Shown here piece by piece: positions 34,943 through 44,541 of a DNA stretch of 64,000 nt. The DNA is taken from assembly GCA_039111635.1 (NCBI GenBank), contig JBCAQO010000005.1, positions 62,001 to 126,000 of the forward strand, given 5' to 3'. The notes below the pieces were generated by a model. It searched no databases. It worked only from the letters and a program-made list of their open reading frames with translations, and was not told the DNA's origin. Positions within the stretch are counted from its first letter, which is position 1, and the number at the start of each line of letters is the position of its first letter. The translations under genes were made by a program, and so were the position numbers. Source of the stretch: Heterobasidion occidentale (taxonomy: Eukaryota; Basidiomycota; Agaricomycetes; Russulales; Bondarzewiaceae).

Positions 34943-35147
34943 ACGCATGGAATGAGGTCGATAACGGGAATTACGACGACGCCGACCCATATTATCGACC
35001 CGACGAAGGGTACGGAGATTTCGGGGACATCGGCGGAGGATATTAGACAAGGGAGTTGAGGAACCCCTTGTCTCAGAAGGTGACGGAGAGGAAAGGACCC
35101 TCCGCACCACAGGTACCGGTTTCACGCACAGGACACCGAAGTTTAAC

Positions 35148-36772
35148 GTCCTCCATGACGTTAAACTGGAAAAGATAAGAAGGCAGGGGGTTGTGACCCT
35201 GACTACTTATGTTTCTTTCAAGCTCCCCAAGACAAGACGGAGCGATGTTTACACTCTCACTGTCAAGAGGTATTCTGACAGGCAAATCGGGCGTCCCGCT
35301 TGGATCCCCAGTTTTACAGGACCCTTTCCACATTAGGAGGTCCTTTTAAAGGAAGTACTGGATCAACATGGGCGCAGATGCCAACTGCGAAACCAAAGAG
35401 GGCACTGATGGGAGAAGTAGTTCCCCTCGCCATCAAGCGTATCACTGGAGGGTGGTCGCCCCTGCCAGCAAATATAGGCCCATAAGGATCAATACTTCAA
35501 GGAAAAAGAAGAGTGCCATTGGCGCAGAAGCCAACTGCGAAATCAAATGGGGCACTGATGAGAGGCCTTCCTCATCCTCTCAATCGAGCGTATCACTGGA
35601 GGGTAGTCGCCCCCTGCCAGCGAATATAGGCCAAGATCGGCATCTTCTTCAAATTACATCCGCAACGATGTAAAACTACGAAAGGCTTGGTCCGCAATGA
35701 CTATAAACTACGGTTGTCCGAAACAACGTTAAAGCTACCATGGACCCTCGGAGTGTGGTTGTATTCTGGCAGATGGTGGAAGGGAGGGCCTCCACCATTG
35801 CAGAACCCTGCCGACTAGGTCAAGGCGCTTCCATATTCTATACGCCTTACAGTAAAAGAATATGGGGTCGACACGGTTCAATTCCGTGCGAGGGGTTTGG
35901 GGACATGGAGCGGGTTGTCAGCTATCCAACAGGACCACGACTACTCCATGGTGCGCCCATTCTACCCTTGAAGTCAGAAGCAAGGATTCCACTTCAAGGG
36001 CCAGTCAAGAGGCAACTGGGATCGTGCCTCGGGTTTAGGACATCCTCCATGATGGTAAACTGGGATTGCCCTTTCCTTTACAGGGCCAACGTCCGCGAAG
36101 ACATTAAACTACCACTCCTTTCAGCATAGGAGATGTTGATCGACATCGTTGTTGACCCCACAATGTTGATCTAGTCCGTAATAACGTTAAACTACCACTC
36201 CTTCACGCATAGGAGATGTGGTTGATGGCTACGACCTTAGCCGCCAACTAGTCCAAAATGACCTTAAACTACCCTCACCCCGGAGGATTAAATCTATCGA
36301 GGCTCGGGAGGTTCAAGCCAGGCGATAGCGGACGTCCGCAATGACTATAAACTAGTTGCCGTCCTTCATGACAATAAACTGAGCAGCCCTTCATTCACAG
36401 GGCCATGTGAGTTGTGTCAAAATAGGCTCTCAAGTCTATTCTCGCAACTCTATAAGTTATCCGGTTTGATATAGTATAAACCGTCACCATCTTGCCTCAG
36501 TAGGAACCCTGTCAAGACGGCTGTACTTGGTCTAGGGCTCTATGCACATCACCGATGAATGTTCCGGCGCACAGAAAAGGTCTTCCATCTTGTTTACAGG
36601 TACTCCTACGTTGGGAGGTGGATAGGTCCGCAACGACCTTGGCGTAAACTAGCAGGGCAGTCCGCAACAACTTAGGTATAAACTAGCCTCAGTCCGCAAA
36701 GACTTAAGGATAAACTAACGGACGTCCGCAAAGACGTAAAACTACGGACGTCCGGCACAATGTTAAACTACC
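35148..36772 (+). repeat. Dispersed array of about sixteen motifs: GTCCGCAANGAC followed by TAAACTA
   Basis: Copies by eye start at about 35148, 35659, 35691, 35716, 36041, 36091, 36174, 36251, 36334, 36361, 36626, 36660, 36692, 36724 and 36750. The first half is GTCCGCAA(A/C/T)GAC with variants such as GTCCTCCATGAC and GTCCGAAACAAC. The second half is TAAACTA(C/G), set 0-7 nt further on. All are on the plus strand and spacing is irregular (25 to 500 bp). Confidence 0.75.
35371..35632 (+). repeat. Two direct copies of a 110-bp segment, period 150 bp
   Basis: 35371-35480 and 35521-35632 share GGCGCAGA(T/A)GCCAACTGCGAAA, GGCACTGATG, GCGTATCACTGGAGGGT and the ending AATATAGGCC. Confidence 0.8.
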
Positions 36773-37603
36773 AGGACATACCTTACGCTAACCCCAAATA
36801 ATTACCGTCAAGGTGGATACCATGGTCTACTCAAGAAACCATGGGGTTCAAAGTCTATTCTTCAAAATCCTTACCTCGTGTTCAATACGCGGAGCGCGGC
36901 TGCATGCTCGCTCCCATGTGACAAACAAACTCTGGACGAACACCAATCTCTAACCAGGACGGGCCACCGTATGGGGCTGACAGAGTTAGGGATCTTCAAA
37001 GGGGTCTTGCCGGACTCGAAACAAGTCAAGAGCTGTCCACTCTTGATAGGTTGGTGGGCCTAAGCCTTAGTAAAGCGATCAACCCACACACCTGGAGTCC
37101 CCCTCAATACCGGAGATCACAGAGATGAAGATCTATCCTGGAAACACTGAAGCATGGCCTTCGGCATTCTGAAGAAGAACGACACACACCCATTCCACAG
37201 ACGAGTTTCTAACTCATCCATGAATCATTCGCATCAGCACTTTCTTTGACACAGCCAGAGCTGAAACTGGTTTACCAAACACAAGCAGGAGAGTCCTGCT
37301 TCAAGGAGTTGCCTTTTGACTCAAGGAACTGCCTCGCATCAAAACGGGAACGGTGAAGGAAGAACACCGAGAAGCAATACGATATTGTGGCGATATCGCA
37401 GACTTCAAATCAAACAGCTCAACGGAGATGGAAAACTCCTAGGCGTTGTAAACGACGTAAGTCGGTCTTCGCCCCAGAAAACGAAGTCATACCAGAAGTC
37501 GCATCTGGTCTTACGGGTCAAGAAACAAATTGCTGGTGGAAAGATGATGAGGCTCGCGGAGGCGAGTAGTCCCCTCAGGAGTTGGGACCTAGAAAGGGGG
37601 TAA

Positions 37604-38204
37604 TGTTATGACTTGACCATCAGAGCCCGTCGGGGCTGGTCTATCCGATGGTTCAAGCATCACATGCTAGGCGGCTCCACTACGGAGCGTACACCAAGGT
37701 ATTCGGCATGTCCTTATGGTCCGACCGTACCGATGGTTCTTCAAGACATCGGTATAGGATATATGAGAAGGGTCAATGATACAGCGGGTTGGTAAGATAG
37801 GCATTCACATGCCATGGGCTTAGGGCTTATGGGTAAGCACCTCGTCGCACCAGGATGGATAGGTGCAACTGGAGAAGTACAAGAGTAGGCGCCGGATGAG
37901 AAAGACGGCGACCACAGCTCTCCTGGGAGGAGTACCCGGAGAAGCACACGGACTCTTACCCTAGACCCTATACAGTATATAAGGCCCACAGAATAGGCTG
38001 AGGATCTTCAGTCTATTCTCTTTCGTTCTTTGGTATCTTCACATACCAACCTTCGTTCCCTACAATCTTCCTACGGAAGAATATTCGTTGAACCTTCCTG
38101 TATCATAGCCTGATACAGTTGAGACCGCCCTCACCACTCAGTCCATCGTGCGACCTAGGGAAGAACCTGTTACTCTTGGGTTATCGAACGAGCAGTTCGT
38201 AACA
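37604..38204 (+). repeat. 3' LTR of the outer Gypsy element
   Basis: 601 bp, partner of 16995-17591, followed by the second ACACC at 38205-38209. Confidence 0.92.
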
Positions 38205-38209
38205 ACACC

Positions 38210-41200
38210 AAGACCATCCACTGATTCAATCTACAGCAACAGGATCGCATTTTTTACAGCAGAATTTATCTCATCTCCAACAGGCAACATTGAGTTCATC
38301 CGACAATCATGTATCTACCACAACGACAGCTCTCTCACATCACGATGCATTTGTTGTGGCAACTATCTCACAGCGGCTGAGCCACGATGATGTGCGATCT
38401 GGGTTTGGCAACACCACACAAGGTCGTGAATCTGATCTAGGCGATATAACACATCCTTCTGTCGCAGCGCCGCCTATCGTGCGGCAGCGCGCCGATCACA
38501 GCAACATGCGTTCCGAGTCTGATGGTGCCGTATCACAAGAGCGACCTGGTTTTGATGATGTGCAGGCAGATCCAGGCAGTCAGGCAGACCTGACAGCCGA
38601 TGACAACAATGATTTGTTACCCCCAATTGCGGACCTGGGCGAGAGGGGTCCTGAGATGACCCAGCCCCCAGCTGCTTCACATATCGTGCAGTTTCAGACT
38701 GCCCTCGACTTCATGAAGAGCTTAAGGGAGCCACATTAGAGAATAGTGGTCTTGATGATGCAAGTATCGAACGCCTACGCAATCCGCCACAAGGAAGTCC
38801 TGATGTAGACGATCCTGACTTCCGCCTTTCCCTCGATGTCTATCTTGCCGTCAGCAATGCCTCTCAGCAAACATATACTGCTGTTCGGAATGCCATTCTC
38901 CGTCGTGACCCTAGCTGCGGAATGCTTTCATATGCTCAAATCACACGTCGTGTAGCTGAACTTAGTGGTGTGATCCCGATTGTCCATGATGTGTGTAAAA
39001 ACTCTTGCGTCGCATACACTGGTCCTTTTAGTGATCTCGATGATTGTTCTGAGTGTCACGAACCTCGGTATGAGCAGTCTGCTACAGGGTTAAGAGTCCC
39101 TCGCCAGCAATTCCATACCATACCAATTGGCCCTGGTTTGCAGGCTCTGCGGCGGAATCCGGAGAGTGCGAAGAGTTTTAATTATCTAGGCCGGCGGGTT
39201 GAAGAAATCCTTCAACAGTTTGAGTTGAATCCCATATTCAATGTAGATGTGTATGATGACTTCTGCACAGGTAGTGATATTCTCGAGGCTATTCAGGATG
39301 GCCGAATCACCGCAGATGACTCTATTCTACTTTTTTCTATTGATGGAGCACAGCTCTACAAAAATAAGGCTTCAGATTGTTGGATCTATATCTGGGTCAT
39401 CTTAAATCACTCTCCTGATGTCCGGTACAAAAAGCGCTATATTCTTCCTGGTGGTTTTATTCCTGGACCGAAAGGGCCTAAAAACTTGGACTCATTTATC
39501 TTTCCTGGTTTCTATCACTTGGCCGCACTCCAAAAAGAAGGGCTCCTTGCATGGGATGCTGCTCGTAATGATACAGTCACAGACCATCCTTTCCTTGCCT
39601 TTGGAACAGCAGATACGGTTGGAATGGCTGATATGTCTGGTACAGTTGGCCATCAAGGTAGATATGGATGCCGTCTTGCTTGTATACAACAGGGCCGTCA
39701 TAAACCAGGTGCTGGACAGTACTTTCCTGTATACCTGAAGCCTCTCAATTACACAGTTCAAGGCTGTGATCACCCAGATCAAAGCTACCGTCAATCTAAA
39801 GGAACCTCAGAAGAGTTAGCTCAAAGGTGAGACTTTGTTCTGATTTTTTAATCAAGTAAATCTAAAACTCAAAATTATTTTAGATACTCCGAAAACTTGT
39901 TAAAAGTTCAGCAGTCTAGAAATCAGACTCAATATGAATCAAATCGTCTTGATACTGGGATATGTAAACCAACTCTCTTTAGTTGTCTTCAGTCTCAACA
40001 TACCTTGGGTGTGCCTGCATGCTTTCCTTCAGATCTGATGCACCTTGCCTCTCTCAATCTTACCGACCTTCTTATTCACTCTGGCGTGGAAAATTCAAAT
40101 GCAACAAGAATGACTCAAAAACTAGCTGGGACTGGGCAACTTTGCAAGGCAATGTTTGGCAGGAGCATGGAAAGATAGTTGCTGACACAACTCCATATCT
40201 TCCTGGTTCATTTGACCGACCTCCTCGCAATCCAGCTTTGAAAATTTCAAGTGGCTATAAGGCATGGGAGTTTCTATTATATGTGTTTGCTCTTGGCCCT
40301 GCAGTTTTTCTAAACTTTCTTCCTGAAAAATATTGGAGACATTTCTGCAAAGTGGTTTTTGGAGTTCGATTGCTCCATCAGCATAAATTAACATCTAATC
40401 AAATACGTCAGGCTCATCAGGTAAGATATAGATTGAATTTGAGGATTCTCACCTAATTCTTTTTGAATTTAGGCTCTAATCACATTCTGTGAAGAATTTG
40501 AAGATATTTACTATCAACGCAAGGTTGAACGTATAGACTTTGTCCGACAAAGTATTCATGCATTGTCGCATGGTGCTACAGAGGTCATACATGTTGGACC
40601 TGGGCCTTATCTTACTCAATGGCCTTTAGAACGAACAATTGGGGATCTTGGTCAACAAGTCAAGCAACCTTCAAATCCTTATGCAAATCTATCACAGCGT
40701 GGAATACGACAGGCACAAGTGAATGCACTCAAAGCTATGGTGCCAGATCTTGATCCAGATAAATCTGCAAAACTCCCACGAGGCTCAATAGATCTTGGAA
40801 ATGGTTATGTTCTCCTTCGAGCTATGGACACTACTTACCATTCTATCAGTGATGATGAAGTAAAGGCTACAAGAAATTATCTTCACAGCATTGGTTTCAC
40901 TGCGCAGATTAGTTCTATCATAAGATGGGCTAGAATTTGCTTGCCAAATGGTCAAATTGCTCGGTCGCGGTGGAAGGAAAGCTTAAAGCCATTGGATAAG
41001 GTGCGGATGTCAAGAAATGTCAAAGTATGTTGCATTTATTCAGATTCCATTCATATAACACTAATTGAGTTTTTTGATTTCTCTCTTTCAAGATTAGCCT
41101 CAATCAAAATAAAATAGAATTTGGAGAAGTCCTATACTATTTTCAATTAGAGGTCAATAATGAAACAAAATCCGTGGCAATGGCATCAATATACTCGGCT

Positions 41201-41494
41201 CCTGATCACTTCCTTTGAGAGGCATCATACGACACAATTCTATCTTGCACCTATCTTGGCAATACATCCTTACGCATTGTTGACATCAAAAGCATTGAAT
41301 CAGTCATTGCAATGATCCCACACCATGTTAGGAGAGCTTTAGGAACAGGGCAAATAATGGTGCAAGGGCTGGCAATACTCACAGAGATAGCTGATGAATG
41401 GGATTGGGAGAACAGGGTTTTTGTTGCAGAAAAGCCTGGCCTAGAGATAGCTTTTATGGGTGGAACAGAAGAGTCAATGGAGGCCGAAGAGTAG
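38210..41494 (+). pseudogene. Tnp2-type transposase, 3' part
   Basis: Continues the frame broken at 16994: HQDHP, then a low-complexity stretch and DDVRSGFGNTTQGRE. A frameshift near 38720 leads to ASIERLRNPPQGSPD, RLSLDVYLAVSNASQQTY, then the conserved Tnp2 core (GVIPIVHDVCKNSCVAYTGP, CSECHEPRY, ILLFSIDGAQLYKNKASDCW, YILPGGFIPGPKGPKNLDSF, HLAALQKEGLLAWDA). Introns occur at about 39829-39882 and 40421-40473. A frameshift near 40076 precedes LWRGKFKCNKND, and the reading continues to PYLPGSFDRPPRNPA, YWRHFCKVVFGVRLLHQH and SHGATEVIHVGPGPYLTQWP. A TGA near 41217 interrupts the last exon before EEWDW-like WDWENRVFV and the stop at 41494. Disabled both by the insertion and by these small lesions. 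Confidence 0.82.
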
Positions 41495-41602
41495 AATCAT
41501 CATATGTAAAATAGTCTTGCTTTGCTGAGTCACAGAATACAAGTTGCCAATGTGAAGCGATACGAGTGACGAGGACCAACACAAACTACATCTTTCTTCA
41601 TC

Positions 41603-44541
41603 ATGGAACACTTGAATTCCTTCGTATTTCCCCCTCAGTCAAGCTCAGAACTTCCAGATCATGGTTTTGGTGTTACCACTGTGTCTCCGTTATTAGATGG
41701 AAGACCATCAAGGTTGTTTCAAGATAATGACGACTTTTCTGTTCTGCCTGCGAGGACCAGTTCACCAAGCACAACAATGGGATTTCTCGCTCAATCAGCA
41801 AATGCATCTCGTAGCACCTCAGTAGGATCATTCCGGACTTCTGCTTCTGTATGTCTTTCTCGATCCCAAGAAGTTTTGATGATGACCATGTCTTTCCTAC
41901 GTGCAATTAGAATGCACGTTCCGATTCATCCATCTCCCGCTCTCATGCATCAGCTTATTCAACACCTTCAAGTTTGCAACACTTCCGAAACCGCTCAGAT
42001 CTATGTATGTATCTGTACTGTTCTTGAGCTGACAGAATTGCTGATTTTGCCACTCTCAGTCCACGAAGAGAATATGCAGCTGAGAGAGGAGAATGCTGCT
42101 CTTCGAGCTGAGAATGAAACTCTTAAGTGCGTGCTTTTACATATCTCTTTCTTGAGGCTTTCGCAATGGGATAAGAGTCGCGATGCCCATGACAGCTGTG
42201 AAATCTGCGGAGGGGCAATGGATTAGAATGGCATATGTAGAGTGGGATGGTCTATGGGTGGTATACTACGCTGACATGTTGTGCAGGTACGTTTTCAAAG
42301 AAATGGCTCACGACATGGCACAGAAACTCCATCAGCATGCCTACCCATCTCATCCTATCCTCAATTCATCTGGTCCCAGCGGTGTCGTCACCCTTGCGAG
42401 CCTACCAAGAGGCAATCCTTACACAGCAAAAAAGGAAGACCACCCAGATGTTCGCTTTTGGTACAAGTCGGCCTGGGACAAGTTCTCGAGGGATCAAAAG
42501 TATCTGAAAAGTATTGCGAAGGCGGAACCGGAAGCTATTGATGTTGGAGATGGCTCACAGTCTTCTCACGCAAAGGGTCCTGCACAGCGAGGTCGAGCAA
42601 GGGCAGTCGGTGTGAGAACGTGATGTGTGGATTCATGGAGAACAGTCACGGTGAGACTCTAGACGGTCATGTTGTGGGTGATATGAAGAGTTCATGCAAC
42701 GATGGTGGACTGATCGAGCAGTCGAGGGTGAGACAATTCCCAAAACCTGGACTGCAGCATCTCTACCCCTCGCACGGCGCTTTCGAGACGACATGGCAAC
42801 TGAATTTTTCGAGTTCTCTCTTTGTGCAAGTAGCTGGAAGGCGGACAAGATGGCAATATTGTATTATCCTTCGTTTCAACAAGGGCAGAAGAGGAAGGAC
42901 ACCATGGGGACGAAGAGGAGTCTAGTCAAAGACGAAGGTGCGGGCCAATCAGTTGATTTACTAGGTTTAATCACCTCTCTACTCACAGATGATTCACCCA
43001 AGGCCAAAAAGCCTAAGCTATATACTTTCGACACTCCGGATGACAGCGTTAGGGAGATAAGCCAACCATCGGCAGCATCAGCAAGCAATGCTGCTGCTTC
43101 AATCAAGACACAGGCTCCTTCACCGAGGCCCTCGGTTCAAGCGAGAGCTATCGTTCAGGTTCGTTCTTATCAGTCCTTACAAGCTTGATTCATGGTGCTC
43201 AGCTTACAAGCAACCACGGCGGGGCAAATAGATAACAAACCTACTGTACGTCCAAAGAGCTTTAGTATCCTCAATATTGACCCGGTTTTTCATAGAAACG
43301 GCCTCTGGGACAATGAATTCCAAAGCAACACCAACACGAATAGCGCCGCATCAACACCTTTACTCCTGGGTCAAACTCCCACACCAACTGCGAGCGCACA
43401 TGTGGCCAATGGTGCGATGATCCCCACAACTACATTAACGACCACACTAACACCTCCAACTGACACAACAACCGTAGCTGTGTCAGTGTTCACCATCGCG
43501 CCACCATCGTCATCACTTGCTGCCGCATCAACGCTAGCGACTACGCCAACTTCTGCGCCTGCACCTACGCCTACGTCTGCATCCACACCCACATCCACGT
43601 CCACGCCAGCAATTGTTTTAGTGCCCATGATTGCACCGGCACCGACACCCATGTCTGCGCCAGCCGCAACAGTCACGGCAATGCCCCCGACCCCGCAAAC
43701 GCCTGCAACTATGCAGGCATCAACAATGGTACCGACGCCTCCAAGCGAATCATCGCCAGCAACCACACCGGTGCCTAGCACAATCACGCCGACCCTCACA
43801 AGCATGCCAATGCTGACGACTCTTGCTGGTGTGTCCCCCATACCTACCGGCGCTCCAAACAGCAGCACTCAGGATCAGAACGCGAGCAATCATGGCACTC
43901 GGAGGAAGGGTACAGGAAAGGCATTAGTTGTGGGAGCTACAAACACTCCAAAGTAAGCAGATTCTCAATTGTATTCCACCTCGAGCCGCGCCCTTCTGCC
44001 CCGTGCCCACCGCGTCCGTCTCCCACTGCAACACCGCGCAGAACGCCCGCCAGGCCCGCCCTTTCCCCTCCTTACCTGCGGCGCTCGCTACCATCTGTGC
44101 ATTCTGCCGCGGGCCGAGCGGGACCTCCTTGACAATCGCGCCGTACATCTGCGGCGCCGCAACGGGCGCAGGGTACTCGGTGCTCCAGAGCGACGGCGAG
44201 GCCGCACGGATCGGGACGACAGATCTGTCTCGGACGCCTGCTCCCCCACGTCGCTGTCGCCCTCCCCCCGCTCTTCCTGGATGCGCACGGTGTGCGCTCC
44301 GGGCTCCGCTCCTGCCGTCATGTATACTGATTGTTCTCTTCTTAGGAACAACTGTGCTCGGGACTGGCAGCAGCAGCATCCGGCTGGTACACCTGACGGT
44401 ACCCAGGCGGCATTTGAGAAGCATTGGAAGGGCTTGTCGCCAGAATGCAGATTGGTAAGTACATGGGCCCTTTGTATTCATATTGAGCACTCAACGAGAG
44501 AGTTGACATGACCCTTTCCATAGGCATACAAGCATTCATAA
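41603..44541 (+). CDS. Second gene of the Tnp2-type transposon, accessory protein
   Basis: Resembles the uncharacterised protein often paired with Tnp2 transposases in basidiomycetes (family recalled, not searched). It starts MEHLNSFVFPPQ at 41603. A leucine-zipper-like stretch follows (ENMQLREENAALRAENETLK), then DVRFWYKSAWDKFSRDQKYL and, in a further exon, PKTWTAASLPLARRFRDDM with LCASSWKADKMA. A basic segment and a long Thr/Pro/Ala/Ser-rich tail (43370-43830) come next. After a 393-nt intron (43953-44345) the frame resumes with NNCARDWQQQHPAGTPDG, and a last mini-exon codes AYKHS and the stop at 44541. Several junctions in the first third (42130-42700) are uncertain. Probable role: DNA-binding helper of transposition, by analogy with TnpA of plant CACTA elements. 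Confidence 0.55.
43953..44345 (-). other. Intron holding a GC-rich antisense coding-like fragment
   Basis: A GTAAGC donor at 43953 and a TTCTTAG acceptor at 44345 bound an intron in the transposon accessory gene. Within it, 43975-44330 is markedly GC-richer than its surroundings. On the minus strand it reads as protein-like sequence, including SLWSTEYPAPVAAPQMYGAI and GRAWRAFCAVLQWETDAV. It looks like a piece of a host gene captured in reverse orientation. The source gene is not identified. Confidence 0.5.

Larger units (their letters stand above)
34943..37603. other. Repeat-rich non-coding 3' region of the outer element
   Basis: About 2.6 kb without a sustained reading frame between the extra ORF and the 3' LTR. 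It holds a dispersed array of short motifs (35148-36772), a 150-bp duplication (35371-35632), a second duplicated block (about 36107-36220 with ACTACCACTCCTT and GCATAGGAGATG twice), and the purine tract at 37591-37603. Confidence 0.75.
16995..38204 (+). mobile_element. Outer Ty3/Gypsy chromovirus LTR retrotransposon, carrying a nested element
   Basis: Two near-identical LTRs (16995-17591 and 37604-38204) begin TGTTATG and end CGTAACA. They are flanked by the 5-bp target duplication ACACC (16990-16994 and 38205-38209). A purine tract AGAAAGGGGGTAA abuts the 3' LTR, fixing plus orientation. Internal order is gag with CCHC knuckle, protease, [nested element 19983-30371], reverse transcriptase, RNase H, integrase, chromodomain, an extra ORF and about 2.5 kb of untranslated, repeat-rich sequence. 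Removing the nested element leaves about 10.8 kb. Several in-frame stops and frameshifts make it non-autonomous as read. I saw no standard TGG primer-binding site directly after the 5' LTR. Confidence 0.92.

Noticed and set aside
35855..35895. Possible tRNA: a stem-loop CACGG-TTCAATT-CCGTG like a T-arm with box B
   Set aside because: No matching acceptor stem and no convincing D-arm or box A at the right distance; it lies inside the non-coding part of the retroelement.
43371..43868. 165-codon minus-strand ORF rich in Val and Gly
   Set aside because: It is the antisense of the low-complexity Thr/Pro/Ala tract, whose codon bias avoids stops on both strands.
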